DNA of 64,000 bases. Origin: Aurifilum marmelostoma. Lineage: Eukaryota > Ascomycota > Sordariomycetes > Diaporthales > Cryphonectriaceae. The notes below the pieces were generated by a model that saw only the letters and a list, made by a program, of their open reading frames with translations, had not been told where the DNA came from and searched no databases. The stretch spans positions 1 to 64,000 of the forward strand of contig JAMXSV010000026.1 in assembly GCA_027559495.1 (NCBI GenBank), given 5' to 3'. This document shows, piece by piece, positions 11,180 through 24,604 of the stretch. The translations under genes were made by a program, and so were the position numbers. How positions within the stretch are numbered: the first letter of the stretch is position 1; each line of letters opens with the position of its first letter.

Positions 11180-14100
11180 TTTTTTAACTAGCTTATCTCT
11201 TAATTTATATTGCAGTATATAGTATAGATTTTGCAAAAGGTTAATAAGCTATATTATATCTGCAGTAAGCCTTTTTTGCTACCCTCTTTTTCTAGCTGCC
11301 TGCTAATATACTAGCTCCTTAAATAGCTATTTATTGCGCAAATATTAGCTAAGAGCTTATACCCTATTCTTTATAGCTTAAGCTTTAATAAGAGCTAAGG
11401 GCTAGCTGCTAAACTATTCTGCTAAGCATTAGCTGCAATATTCTCTAGGCCTTAGCTGCCTAATGTAGTAATTAGACTTTATTAATAACCCTAAGCTTAA
11501 TCCTTAGCGCCTATTTAGCTAGAATAAATATATCTGCTAGCTGCTCTCCTTTTAGAAAATAGAGGCTATAATTCTAGGTATAGCAGGAGCTTATGCTTTT
11601 ATCTACTATATCTAGGATATTAATTTCTAAGTAATAGAGATTATTAGCCTTATAGCTTTTAAATAATATACTTTTTCCCTTTCTATATTGCCTCTATTTC
11701 TTAGCTTTCTATAGCAAAATATATATTGCTGCATTAGCAAAGAGGGGAATATTAATCCTTATCTAACTAAAAACCTGCTCCTTAGCATAATAAAGGCACT
11801 GCCTTAGAATAATACTATATATATATTATTTCTGCATTTTAATAAGGCAGCTGCATATCCTAAGCTAAGCATATAGCTAGATACTGCAAGCGCTGCGCCT
11901 GCCCCTATATAGAATATAGCCTAAAGCCGCTATCGCCTAATACTCTATATTACTGCTCTTGCAGATAAAGATCTTAATATATTCTATATAAGATATCTCC
12001 TGCCTGCCCTATATGCTATTATACTAGCGCATCTGCTATAATTGCAGGTATCCTTATAGAAAGCTATTCTTGCCCAAGCCTTTATCCTATAGCTAAAGCT
12101 GCAGTAATAAGCTAGCCTTAACTGCACTTACTATTAGAAGAAGGTTAGGGGCAAGCTGCTTAAGCCTTTCTAGGACTAGCTCTAAGCCCTCTGCAATTAG
12201 TTCTTTAGCTAATTCGCATAGCTACTGCTACTATTCTAGATATATAGCACTAAGAATAGCATTTCGGGCAGTACGCCTAAGAAGGCCCTAACTAAGTTCT
12301 ATTAGCAGTACTTCTGCTAGCTTGCGTCTGCCTTCCTCTCTCTAGACTGCTTCTAAATTAACTTAGCCCTTATTAACTTTCCCTATATTGCCTTTCTAGC
12401 TAGCAAAGATCCTGCTAATATAAAGCTGCTTGCCCTCTTTTATTAGTAGGATTGCCTGCGCTATCTCGAATAGCAGCGCAAGCCCTGCTAGCGCAGCTAG
12501 GGGGCTAGGCATAGCTAGGGCTAGCTAGGCCCTCTTGCTAACTTTATCTTCTGCTACTTTAGCTAATATATGCTCTATAATATTGCTAGCATTAAGCTAA
12601 TTAGTAAGCATCTAGACCCCTGCGCCCTAAGGCTTATGCTATAAATTAAGATCTATAACTTCTATAAGAATATCTTCTATATAGCTAATTAATATATAAT
12701 TATATTTAATTAGGGCGCTTTCTGCCTCTTTATGCTAACTAATAAAAAGCGCTGCTAATAGCAGGCCTACTATGCCTTAAATAGGAATGCAGCAGCGAAT
12801 AGCGCCTTCTATATAAGCAAGGCGCTAGACTAAGCATAGCAGAATTATAGGTTATATCTGCTGCAATGCCTAGCTAGCGCTAACTCTTGCTCTTTCTTCT
12901 ATAGGGTCTAGCGCAAGGCTAGGATCCTATATACCTATCTTGCTAAGCTAGATCTAGTCCTGCTTTACTATAGGCCCTGCCTGCTTATACTGCTACTTAT
13001 AAGCATATACTACTATCCCTTCTTCTTTATGCTTATAAAAGTAATTAATAATCTCCTACTTGCTACTAGCAGCTAATATATTCTAGCCCTAAAGCAGTTA
13101 ATTGCCTATAGCTATTCCTAGAATATTAGCAGCTAAAGCAGAGCACTGCTTAAGCTAGGGGAGTTCTTTAGCGCAGATTAGCAGATAATATATATCTATA
13201 TAGCGCAGGCCTTCTAGCGCCTGCTGCAGCTATTATGCAGCAGCAGGCAGCCCGAGATATCGCCCTAGCTATAAGCGTGTAATATGCAGGTCTAAAGGCC
13301 CCGCTGCAGCGCCCAGCCCCCCCTCTCCTACTGCTGATAATAATAAGGAGAAGATAGGCAGCAAAGCAGAGGGCGCTAATAAGCAGCAGCTAGGCCTTAA
13401 CCTTAGTACTATTTGCTAGAAGCTAGGCATAGTCTTCCTTTAGAATAACCTATAGTATTGCTATTTTCTTTATATTTATCCTATAATAATCTTATATATT
13501 AGCTTCCCTAATTAGCTTTAAGACTTATATAGCTCTGCAATTTACTAGCCCTATATTATCTTTAGCTTTAATGCATTTATTAGCGCCCTAATTATAAATA
13601 AGTATAATAAGGCAGCTGCCTATTTATATAAGCTCTAAATAAATTCTAATACTATATTTCGGCCACTCTATAGCGCCTTTGCTCTTAAGCTCGAGTCTAT
13701 TATAGTAAAATATAACTGCAGCCTGCTATATACTCTCTGCTAATGCTTATGCATCTTAAGAGGCTGCACTTCTACTGCCCTATTTTAGCAAGATATATAA
13801 TAGATCTTTAATGCCCTTAGCCTAACGCCCTAGAAGCGCATAATAATGCGCTATCTCTTAATTAATAATATTAATACTATCTTTGCAATTGCATATATTA
13901 TATATAGCCCTAAGGCCTATAAGCGCAACTATAGTATAGCTGCGCTCTTGCTTATGCTAGAGATTATAAAGATCTGCAAGTATAGTAATATATTCTAGTC
14001 TAAGTTTATCTATAAAATGCTTTAAGGCTATATGCTATAGTTAAGCCCGAAGCCTCTTCTTATTGCAACCCTGCTAATAGCCTAGGCTAAAAAGTCCTTT

Positions 14101-15080
14101 ATTAACTACTATAGCTAGGCTAAAAGGCAATAGCGCCTAGCCTTTACTAGATATAACTTGCTACCCTCCTTCTTCTAGTACTACTTTTATTACTTTATAG
14201 AGGCATATACTAGCTTATATATCTTTATTACGCCTAACTTTAACTATACAAAATTCATTAATGCCCTATAGAGCTATTGCAGCAGCCAGGCTAAACTAGC
14301 CTTTTTTAATATTAATTTCTACATGCTAGTAATAGCAGCTCTATTTTATGCCTATAAGGAGGAGATTAGCACTTTGCTTAGTCTAATACAGAAATAGCAC
14401 TTAGAATATACCCTAGAGCATCTAAGCATATGCAATCTAGTATAGGGCAGAAACTCTGCTATTGCGAGCTAGTATATTTAGCAAATAGTTAAGAATAATG
14501 CAGTTAGGATGCTAAATATCCTAGAGCAAGAAAGAATATATGCTAGAGATTGCACTAGTATCTTAGAGAGCTTATACTCCCTTGCTAATGCTATATAGGG
14601 AAAGCGGCCTCCTATTCTTATCTAGCCTATATATCTATTCTTAGTCTAGTATCTAGCAATAGATAATAGATAATGCGCTAAAGCCTTAGCTAAGCCCAGC
14701 CTTAGCCTCTTTTTGCATAAGTTTAATATGCCTATCCCTTCTATTGCCTGCTTTAACCTAACTAGCCTAGACTTGGGCCTAGATCTCTAATAAGGCAATC
14801 TGCTAGCTGCCTAGATTATGCATGCTACTAATCTCGATACTCTAGAGGTTTAGCTTAAGCTTGATTAGTATTATGCTATAGGTATAGGGCAAGTTATGCA
14901 GAATATTTATAAGGCAATTTAGCAGTTTTAGGCAAAGCATTTTAATATAAAAGCTAAGCAGGGTTAGTTAGGACTAAATAATAAGCCTAATAGTAATAAT
15001 AATCTATAGCGAGCTTAATATCTTCCTTTAGGTTCTTCTATATCCTTATAAGACTATATTTAAATATCGAATAAGCACTA
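11180..15080 (+). pseudogene. Large degenerate protein-coding region, unknown
   Basis: Plus-strand translation gives long segments interrupted almost only by TAA/TAG. One frame is readable across about 12290-12900 and another across about 13700-14675, so at least one frame change or intron separates them. Readable landmarks are QYMLYNIASIKLISKHLDP near 12540-12620, FINYYS near 14100, FITPNFNYTKFINAL near 14220-14270 and ERIYARDCTSILESLYSLA near 14550-14595. The composition is that of a globular protein with aromatic-rich patches, not a low-complexity artefact. I do not recognise the family. Size and subtelomeric position recall the large telomere-linked helicase genes of fungi, but I found no helicase motif here. 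Confidence 0.45.
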
Positions 15081-17614
15081 TTATTTGTTTTTTTTTTTTT
15101 TAGAAGGGGGGAAAGGGAGGAGGAAGTCTTTTTCTTTCTGCTTTCTTCTATTTCTCCTTAGCTAGAGCTTTTACTAGTATTTATAATCTTCTGCATAAGC
15201 GCCTATACTAAACCTAATATAATAAATATTATATTCTAAGAAGAGAACCTTAAGAGATTTACTATATATTGCAGAGAAGCATATACTTTACCTATGCAGG
15301 TCTATATATAGGGCATAGCACTATAATATTAGCTAGCCTCAATCTAATATCCGAGCTTATTATCTATCTGCTACAATTTTTGCTATATTATAGAAGAGGG
15401 TTTCTTTGCTATAGCTGCAATAACTTATATCTTGCAGTAAATCTCAGCATAGATGCCTTATTTTTATTATCGCTTCTATATATTATAGTCCTTTTTAGCT
15501 TTCTATAATGCTCCCCCTCTCCCCTAATTCTGCTTATATATTTAAGAATTTTATATCTGCTATAGAACTAAAGGATCTCTATATATCTTTAAAAGGATAA
15601 GTAGACTCTAAGGTTTATATATATAATAAGTTCAATATATCTTATATCTAGTAGATATATAAGATACTAGAAATATTCAAAATTTATATAAATATTAAGG
15701 ATATTAATTAGAAAGATATATTAATATATATATATTGCGATTTTGCAGTAGTCCGCGCTTAAAGTTTGCAGAAAACTTATCTAATTAATATATAAAGATT
15801 ATAGAAATTGCCTCTAGGTTAGAAAAACTAATTTAAAAGGCTCTATTATGCATAATTGCTATTATTTATAGCATAAATACCCCAGATCTAGGATAAACCT
15901 AAACTATACTTACCCTATCCTTTCTCTTCCCTTCTAGTATAGCATAAAGGCGTATAGTTTATGCACTACTGCCTGCTAGATTGCCTTATATTTCGGATAG
16001 CCTTTGGATATCTCCTTAGTCTAGACTAGCCTGCTACTATAGGCCTGAATAAATGCTTATCTATATAGATAGAATAGAAGGCATGCCTAGCAATAGCAAT
16101 TGCTATAGTATTGCGCTAGCTATACTATTTCTATTATTTTAAGATTTAAGCTAGGAGGAAGGTATAGTAGTTTAGCTGTATTGCATATAGTTTATGCACT
16201 ACTGCCTGCTAGATTGCCTTATATTTTAAATAGCCTCTAGGAGCCTCTTTAGCCTAGACTAGCTTGCTACTATAGGCCTAAGTTAGAATGCATTTATATA
16301 TATAGAATAGAAGGCATACTTAGCAATAGCTACTGCTGTAATGCTGCATCTGCTATGCTAGGGCTTCCTATTATTCCGCAATGCTAGGGCTATAAGGAAG
16401 GTTAGTTCTCTTTAGCTCTGCAGCATTAGTCTTATAGGCAAAACTAATAGTAGTATAACTAGTCTAATTAGCTTATAAGCTATAAACTTATAAGCTTCTT
16501 ATAGGCCTAATATTAATCTATTTTTCTATTTTATAGATATATTAGATTTCTAAAGTGCATTAGATTTCTAATTAGTAGAAGGATGCTTATATGCTAGCAT
16601 TTATAAGGCTTCTTCTAGCTCTTATATATCTGTATAAGCTATACTATCCTCCCCTAGATCCAGTTATCTGCCTGCTTATTCTTGCATTGCTATAGTCTAT
16701 GTTTTCAGCTAATCCTTATTAGCTTATCTTTACTATATATAGGCCTAATAGCGCTAGCCTCCTCTTTTATATAATATACTAGAAAAGCTTTGCTATTATT
16801 TCTATATTTAGGTTATTAAAGATATTATTATCTTTATTACTATTCTTATTACTATCTTAGTTGCTATTATTAGCGCTATTATTGCTAGTTTTGCCTTTCT
16901 CTAGGCCTTAGATATTGCTGCCTATCTCTGCAGCTGGGCAGCTTGCTGCACTAGCGCCTCTAGCATATAGCCCTTTTGCTTCTGCAATATCTCTCTTTAG
17001 CGTCTCAAATGCCTCTTAGCTTAGATCTATAAATTGCTATAGCTAGGATAGCAATTGCAAGGGTTGCTAGCATTAATAGCCTTGCCTATAGTAAAAATGC
17101 AAGAGGCATTTCCTATTAAATATATTAGAGAATGCTTTAGGCTGCTTAGGCGCAGATATACAGGTCTGCTATAGCTTATAGCTAGCTATATACTTCTTGC
17201 AGGGATATTTGCCTTAGCAAGTATTAGCTTTTATTTATTTAGCAAATGCATATAGGGGGGAAGAGGGGGGGGGGCAGAGAGATAGAAGCTCTTAGCTAGA
17301 ATTATGCGTATAGAATAACTAGCCTAGCTATTTGCGCTAGGGCTGCTTTTATATTTTAGAGGACTTGCATTTAATAGCGCTTAAGCTTAAAGGCTTTTGC
17401 TTCTTAGCAGTTAAAGGCTAGCGCGCCTAGTCTTGCTAGCAGCTATATAAGAAATATAAGATTAGCACTGGTTAGCAGCGGGCTAGAAGGAAATACAATA
17501 GCTATATTAGGGTAAGCAGTATAGATAGCCTGCTATATAATCTTTATAAAACCGGATTTACTATAGCATACGCTATCTTCCCTTTTAGATAGAGCTTAGG
17601 GCATAGCTGGCTAG
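15081..17614. other. AT-rich spacer with a 233-bp direct repeat
   Basis: No gene is supported. The 79-codon open frame at 15269-15508 is hydrophobic and in an AT-rich setting, so it is probably chance. A G-run occurs at 17269-17277. A direct repeat is listed separately. Confidence 0.5.
15953..16350. repeat. Direct repeat, period 233 bp
   Basis: The block starting TATAGTTTATGCACTACTGC at 15953 recurs at 16186. It is followed in both by matching TATAGGCCT, TAGAATAGAAGGCAT and AGCAATAGC segments separated by transitions. The period is not a multiple of three. Confidence 0.75.
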
Positions 17615-17619
17615 CTTAG

Positions 17620-18080
17620 TATAATGAGCACTGCCGTAACCGGGGTATACAACAAGTACACAAAGGATTTATATTAGGCAAGAACAATATCAAAGTGTAA
17701 TCCAAAGAATACAGAAATAATCTCCAAAGTCTTCTGCAGTATATTACTAGCAGTAAAGCTATTACTTATATCAGAGATAATACTTAGATTAACGACTAAA
17801 GAGCTATATACTAAATCTATCTAATAGTAATGAATATATCCTTATATATCTAGTCTTTGAATATGGCTAACTTGGATAGCAATATATCCGAACTACCTAG
17901 ATATCTCCGGATAGCATATATCCAAAGCTATTCATCCTAGTTAGTCCTTATTCTAACCCTAATCCTAGATTACGTAATCCTAGCATAGCTCTATAGGTAA
18001 GTATTGAACTTTTCCTATACTAAGGGTTCTATTCTAAATAGCCCTAGTATGCTATATTATAACAGTTATAGGTTATAATA
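17620..18080 (-). repeat. 3' LTR of Gypsy copy 2 (461 bp)
   Basis: It is the same length as the 24605-25065 LTR and alignable throughout. The outer (left) end, TGAGCACTGCCGTAACCGGGG, is nearly unmutated; the inner end is RIP-mutated. It carries the telomere-like block CTAACCCTAATCCTAG at 17953-17968, followed at once by the palindrome GATTACGTAATC at 17968-17979. Confidence 0.95.
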
Positions 18081-18359
18081 TTATCTCTCTCCTATTAATT
18101 ATTATCCCAAATAATCTTCTATAAGTTTCTTATATATTATTTTATTACTAGATTATGCCTTCCTAATTTATTATATTAAATAGAATTAATAAATCTCGAT
18201 TTTTAAATTCTTATGCTAAGAAAATAAAATAGAAGAATTCCCTTCTTTCAATTATTCTTTAAAATGCTATTACTATACCTTCTTATTCTTTTTGCAAGAA
18301 TTATAGCATTTTATCTTATTAAATTTCTCCTAATAATTCTTTCTGCTGCTTAGAATATA

Positions 18360-18850
18360 TTTGCCTTAAATATTCTTAATATAATATCTAGGGCCTTAGC
18401 GCCTTAGAGATTTAATAGATTAAAGCCCAATATTAATATCTAGAGAAGCAGTTAAAGGGCGCTAAGAGCTAGCTTTGCAATGCTGCTATAGAGATTAAGT
18501 ATCTGCAGAAACAAAAGCATATATAATTTAAGAAGATAATGCGCGCAATTTGTTATAGCCTTAATAGCATAGAGGCATTAGAATGTATAAAAGCTAAGAA
18601 GGAGCGTTGCTGTGCCTCTAAAATAATCTAAGAGGTAGTTCCTAAAGAACCTGCTGCTTCTACTAAGGTTCCTAATTTTAAGGGATTTAATTAGAATTCT
18701 ATAGATATAGGAAATGCTATAGTAGACTAGTTAGGTTTTCTAGCTAAGGGGTTGCCTGCTGCAGCCTCTAGTTCTTATTCTGGAGTAGAGAGATCTGCTA
18801 AAGAGGCCCCCTAAATCTTAGCCCCATTAGTTGCTATCCTAAGCTTCGAA
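18360..18850 (+). pseudogene. Antisense reading frame in the 3' region of Gypsy copy 2
   Basis: On the plus strand, opposite to pol, one frame runs about 150 codons with only CAA/CAG/TGG-derived stops. Readable pieces are YLEKQLKGAKS, EIKYLQKQKH, FKKIMRAICYSLNSIEALE, IKAKKERCCASKII and GFLAKGLPAAASSSYSGVE. The character is a basic, coiled-coil-like N-terminal half and an Ala/Ser-rich tail. The frame is also present in copy 1 on its antisense strand, so it belongs to the element and did not arise by chance in one copy. Function unknown; it could be an accessory gene of the element or a captured host fragment. Confidence 0.5.
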
Positions 18851-18979
18851 TTAACTAGTATATCCCTAACTATTCATATCCCTTAACTAGTCTAATTTCT
18901 AGCATACTAGTAGTTTATTTACCTAGTCTAGATCCTAACTGCTTATCTTTATAACTAATTTATCTAGTAGTCTTAAAGT

Positions 18980-21900
18980 GCTTATTATGCATAAGCTAAG
19001 TTTCCTTTAGGTTCTTATATATTTTTGCTTGCTAAATAGCCTTTCTATTTGATATAGTATTTTAGATTATGCTAAAGACCTCTATATTTTAGAATCCTTT
19101 CTACTTTATATTCTAGCTTATTATTTTTAGCTTTAATATTATTATCTATAGATATTTCTTATATTGCTAATTCTAAGAGTGAAATATAGAATACTAGATA
19201 TATTCTTATTCCTGCTAGCAATATAAGCTTATAGTTAACTAGAGAGATTTTTCTTAAGATTTTAAAGAGTCCGATTTTTTTATAATTAAGTTTATTATTT
19301 AGTTAGGTAATCCTTATATTTTTTTATTTTAAGTAAACTTTATCTCTCTCTTATAGGATTAGTCTCTTAATTCTCTTAAAGTTAGTATATTTAGTTATTT
19401 ATTCTTGTATAAACTAAAGTTCTTATTAAATATCTTCCTAAATCTTTTTAATGCGCTATGCTTATTTTTCTGCTGCTTCTGCATTTGCCCCTAGCAATGC
19501 TTTATAGTACGCTATTAGGTTATATCTATAGAGCGCATAGAATAATAAGGTCTTTATTATGCTTATATCTGCGCTATTATATGCAAATTGCGCTAATAGT
19601 AATAGTTTAACCTAGTTATTCTATTCCTAATTAATATAGTGCCTAAGGTATTATTTAATAATTTGGTTTATTTATTTTATTTGCTTATCTATTTATAGAT
19701 AATAGGCTATTAATATTTTATAGTATGCTCTAAGTTGCTTTATAAGTAATATCTAGAAGTATAATATAAATTTTCTATCTTTATCTAAAATAATCTCTTC
19801 TAGCATACTATAATTAGCAATAATTATTCTAAAGAATATATATGCAAGTTCTTCTGCTATATTGCTTTCCTTATAGGGGAGAAAGTAAGCATACTTGCTT
19901 AGTTTATAAACTATTATTAGGATGCTATTATATTGCACCTTAATTAAGGGTTCTTATAAGATAGGTAGCTTAGTAATAAAGTCTAGACTAATTAATTGCT
20001 AAATAGTTATAAGTACTAGTAAGGGTTATAGCAGTCTATAAGGCTTATATCTTTCTGCTTTATTTTTCTTGCAATTATTGCATTTCTAAATAATTTCCTT
20101 AATTTATATCCTAAGGCCTAGTAGATTCTAATATCATTTAATTCGTTTATAAGTAGCCTTAACTCCTTAGTGCTTATATGCTAGTGCGCTATATATATCC
20201 CTAATATATTCTTCTTATTTCTATAAAGTTATTTCTTCTAGTTTCTTGCCCTAGTATACAATTCTAAGTATTAAGTTAATTTCTTATTTCTATATAAGAT
20301 TCCCTTCCTTATCCTAATCGAAGAATATCTATTCCTTAATTCCTAATGCTAGTATATAATCTAATTGTTAACTAAGAGCATTCGCTCTAATATTTTCTTT
20401 TCCTTAAATATAGCTAATTTTAATATTAAATTATAAAAGAAATTCTGCCTATTATACTTATTATTTATTTAAAACTTTAATTATTATAAATAATATAAGG
20501 TTCTTATAATTAGTAAGTACTTTAATTAGGTATTTTGCTCTAATAAGGTAGTATTGCTATTCCTAGAAGGCATATACTATAGCTATAAGTTCCTTATCTA
20601 GAGTTCTATATTATAGCTCTAAACTATTTAGCTTTTTTAAGAAGTTAGCAATAAGGTAAAGTTTATTCTAATTATCTTATTAAATAAGTTCTCTGCTGAG
20701 TATATAGTCTAATATATCGATTGCTATTTCGAATTCTTAGCTAGGGTTAGCTTCTCTTAAAATAGGTTCTTATATAATTTGTCCCTTAATAGCATTAAAG
20801 GCTTGCTGCTCTTTTCCTATTTAATAGAAAGGTTTATCTTTTTTTATAAGCTTTATTATAAATTATATAATCTTTAAGTATTATTAGATAAATTATTAAT
20901 AGAAGTTAATATATCTAAGGAATGCTCTAATATCTATAATGCCCTTAGGTATTAGCTAATTCCTAATTGCTTTTATCTTATCTTTTTATATATATATATA
21001 TCTAGATTTAATTGTATATCTAAGGTAGTTAACTTTCTAAATATAAAAGTAGCTCTTTTTTAGTTTAATAAGGAGTTTAGTATCTTAGAGAGTCTATAGC
21101 ACTTTTCGTATATACTATTTATAAGTTGCTAAGTTTAAGGAGTAGATAAGGATATTATTAAGGTAGGCAATAATATAAATATTTAAGTACTCTCTAAGTA
21201 CTTAATTAATTATTTCCTAGAAAGATGCAAATGCATTAGTTAATTTAAATAGTATAACTAAATATTTATAATGCTTATATCTTATGCAAAATGCTATTTT
21301 CTACTTTTTGCCTGCTTTTATCCTAATAAGGTTATATGCTCCTTTAAGATCTAATGCTATAAACTATTATGCGCCTTATAATTAATCTTATAGTTCCTTA
21401 ATAAGTAGTAATAGGTACTAATTCTTAATTATAATATTATTAAGCTATCTATAGTTTATATAGAGTTATAGTTTGCTATTTTTCTTTAGTATAAATAGGA
21501 TTGGGTATTTTGCTAGTAATTGTAATAGTTATATATAACCTTTCTTTAGGTTTTTATTAAGATACTCCCTAAGTGCTTTGAGTTATGCTTTATCTAGTCT
21601 ATAGATAGGGAAGAACTTAGGCTAAATTCCTTTCTTAAGTAGGATTTTATAGTTATATAGATTATATTCTAATAGTTCTATAACTAATTCTCCTTAGAAT
21701 AGTTTTGTAAACTTATAATACTCTTCTAATATGCTAGCAAGTATTAGAGTTAGTCCTTCCTCTATTTCTGCTTCCTAGAGAAATAATAAATACTATTAAG
21801 CATTTTATTGCAATTATTTATTATTTTTGCTCTATATTAGACTAAGTCTTCCTAACTAATCTTTATTTACTTATATTCTTAACTTATGCCTAACCTATAT

Positions 21901-22530
21901 CTATAAGTTCGAGGCATTTATAGTTCTTCTCTATAAGCTATTAGTCCCTGCTAATTTAGAGATATATAGTAAATGCTTATTTAAGCGCTTATCTTAGCTA
22001 TCCTTAGTAACTAAGTCTTGTTCTGTGCCTTTGATTGCAACTATCCTATTAGATATAGCTTATTCCCAAGAGATCTAGCTAGTAGTCCAATTAATTCGAG
22101 AATTATGCTTCTTAAGCTATAGAAGTCCTAATATTATATTATAGTATGCTATATCTATAATATCAAAAGAAATAAATATTATATATCCTTAATTTGAGAT
22201 AAATAGATAATTAGTCTTCTTATTAATTACCCCTTAGTTATATACAATGGGTTATCCTTCTATAATATTAAGTATATAGGGCTTCTCTTTCTATTGCTAT
22301 AGTATCTTTGCTATATTAATAATGCAAGGGGATATATAATTCCCTTATGCACTGCTATTTAATAGCGCGCTATAATATTAGTTATTAATATTTATATTAA
22401 GCTATATATATGCATAGCTTCTTTTTGCTATTATATATAGGAATCTTATAGTCCTAATTAACTATTATCCCTTTATAGGCAATCTTTTCCTTTTAGGGCT
22501 TTCTTAGCTGCTTGCTAAGCTAGTGCCTTA
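18980..22530 (-). pseudogene. Degenerate Gypsy pol, copy 2
   Basis: On the minus strand it contains the same blocks as copy 1: RT with YLNN replacing YLDD near 21150-21165, RNase H near 20700, the zinc finger near 20090-20170, the integrase core (19753-19938 open for 61 codons, with DKDRKF) and the chromodomain near 18990-19110. Catalytic aspartates of RT are lost. Many of the stop codons are at the same places as in copy 1, as expected if both were mutated by the same context-dependent process. Confidence 0.85.
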
Positions 22531-22999
22531 GCTTATTATTATATATACTTATAATGCTTTTTATTGCATTGCTATATATGCTAGGCATATGCTTTATTCT
22601 GCATATAGATAGTGCATTATTCTACTAGATATTGCTACTATTTATATTTTTTATTTATGCAAAGCTTAAAGCAATCCTCTAGTAATCTAATAAGTGCATT
22701 ATAGTATTTCTTCTCTAGTATTTCTCTAAATTATAGTTCAGATTCCTTATATGCCTAAATAAGTTATCTTTCTTCCCTAATTAGGAACTATCTATATTTA
22801 ATCTTTTCCTTAAAATAGGTTTAATAGCTATAATAAATGCATAAGATCTATATTAATTAGTAGTATTTGAGATAGAATGCATTAATTCTAGGATCCTTTA
22901 ATTTATCTGCTTTATAATCTTAAAGTAAGATGCTCCTAAAGAGGGTTTTTAAAGATATTCTATATATAAGATATTCTGTTTAGATATTAATATCTAGAT

Positions 23000-24490
23000 A
23001 GTTGGAACTAAGACTGCTGCATCGGGTAATTAGTACTAATTCCTCTAAATTATTTATATATTATTGCATAATAGGCTCGAGTAGGATATTGAGCTATCTA
23101 TCCTAGAAGGTTCCTTTTTCCAAAGTAAATATCTTTATAATATATTCTTCTATAGGGGCTAGAGTAAAGTCTGCATTTTCTAAGTTATTATTGCGCTTAT
23201 TATAGGCTAGGGATATTATAATATCTAATATATGCTTATTATAGTTTATAAGCTATATAAGATAATGCTATAGGGGAAACTTCCCTAGGTCCTATTCTTC
23301 CTTAGATCTCTAATCCCTAGGATTAGTAGAATAGTCCGATTATTCTTCTTTAGTAGAAGTTCTGCTTCTGATAGCAAGTTGTTATTATCCCTTAGGTTTC
23401 CAGAGAAACTATTCTAAACCTTCTTTCTCTAAGAGGTATAATACGCAATTATTATTATAATATGCAGTCTAACTAAGAGATTTATAATTAATAGAGTCTA
23501 TTACTTGCTCTATTAGAATATTTTTATTTAGATAATTAGGTTTCTATTAAATAGCAATACTAAGCTATTATCTCTTCTAGATAGGTTGCTATTATTTCCT
23601 TTATAGTTATTAATATTTCTATGCAAAGTATCTAGGCTTCTTATAATTAAAATATGCTTTATTGCTTTTGCTTTAAGTTTAGAAGTTATTGCATTAATGT
23701 ATAGCATCTAGTTCTATTAGGCTAGTATATATGCTGCCGCTTTATGCTATATTTATATAATTCTATTATTTTCCTTAGTAGTTCTGCTAAGGCTGGTAGC
23801 GTTTTCTACTATTAGCTAGGGCTCTAAACTTCTATAGTTATCTATTACCTTTGCAGTTTTTCTCCTATTATTATTTAAAGATATAGTTATTAATTTATAC
23901 TGCTATTATAATATATTCTGCTAAATTATTAGATTAGTCTATCTTATAAAGTTTATTTTTAATCCTATCCTTTAGTTTTTTATAGAACTAGGATATTAAT
24001 GCTTTATCTTTCTAGCTAATCTATCCTATATATTGCCTAAATTTAGCTATATAATCTAAAGCAGCTTTAATCTGCTTAAGGTTTATAAGACTGCATTCTG
24101 CTATACGCTTCTTATCTAGATTGCTAAATGCATTCTTAAATGCTTTCTTAAAATCTTTAAATAAGTTAAAGATAGCTTTAGTTTCCTTATTATAATTATT
24201 AGGCATAATTAGGTTATTAAGGTAGTCTTAAAGAGAAGGTTCGAACTAGGCAAAAGCATTGCCTTCTAATTAAGTTCCTGTAAAGATCGCTTTCTCTCCC
24301 TTATCTATAAACTAGGCCAAATAGTAAAGGAAATAAGCTTTGCACTAAGTAATAAAAGCCTAAAGAGTGCCCTTCGATCCTTTATAAGGAATAAGCTTAT
24401 CTATTTTATAAACCCTAACTTAAGTATTGCTAGATTCTTTAAATTCCTAAATGCAAGCCTATAGGGCTATAATAGTTTGCTGCAGCTTAG
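23000..24490 (-). pseudogene. Degenerate Gypsy gag, copy 2
   Basis: The segment 24021-24206 is still open for 61 codons on the minus strand. It shows the helical Gag pattern: NLFKDFKKAFKNAFSNLDKK, then a Gln/Lys-rich stretch ending YIAKFRQYIG. This matches the retrotransposon Gag domain, with Phe at spaced positions and a conserved Phe-Arg-Gln. The rest of the frame is broken. The homologous region in element A is 128-1100. Confidence 0.7.
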
Positions 24491-24604
24491 CGCTAGTCTA
24501 GGCCCTGCTTATAGTAAAGAAGATCGGAGTTTAGGGAGATATTATATTTCTATATTGCTTAAAAAGAAGTATACTAAATTATATTTAAATAAGAGTTATC
24601 AAAA

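Noticed and set aside
11180..15080. Telomere-linked RecQ helicase
   Set aside because: Size and location fit, but no Walker A, DEAH-type box or other RecQ motif could be read in the translation.
24580..24604. Primer-binding site of Gypsy copy 2
   Set aside because: The sequence after the 5' LTR is mutated and did not clearly match a tRNA 3' end, so no primer tRNA is proposed.
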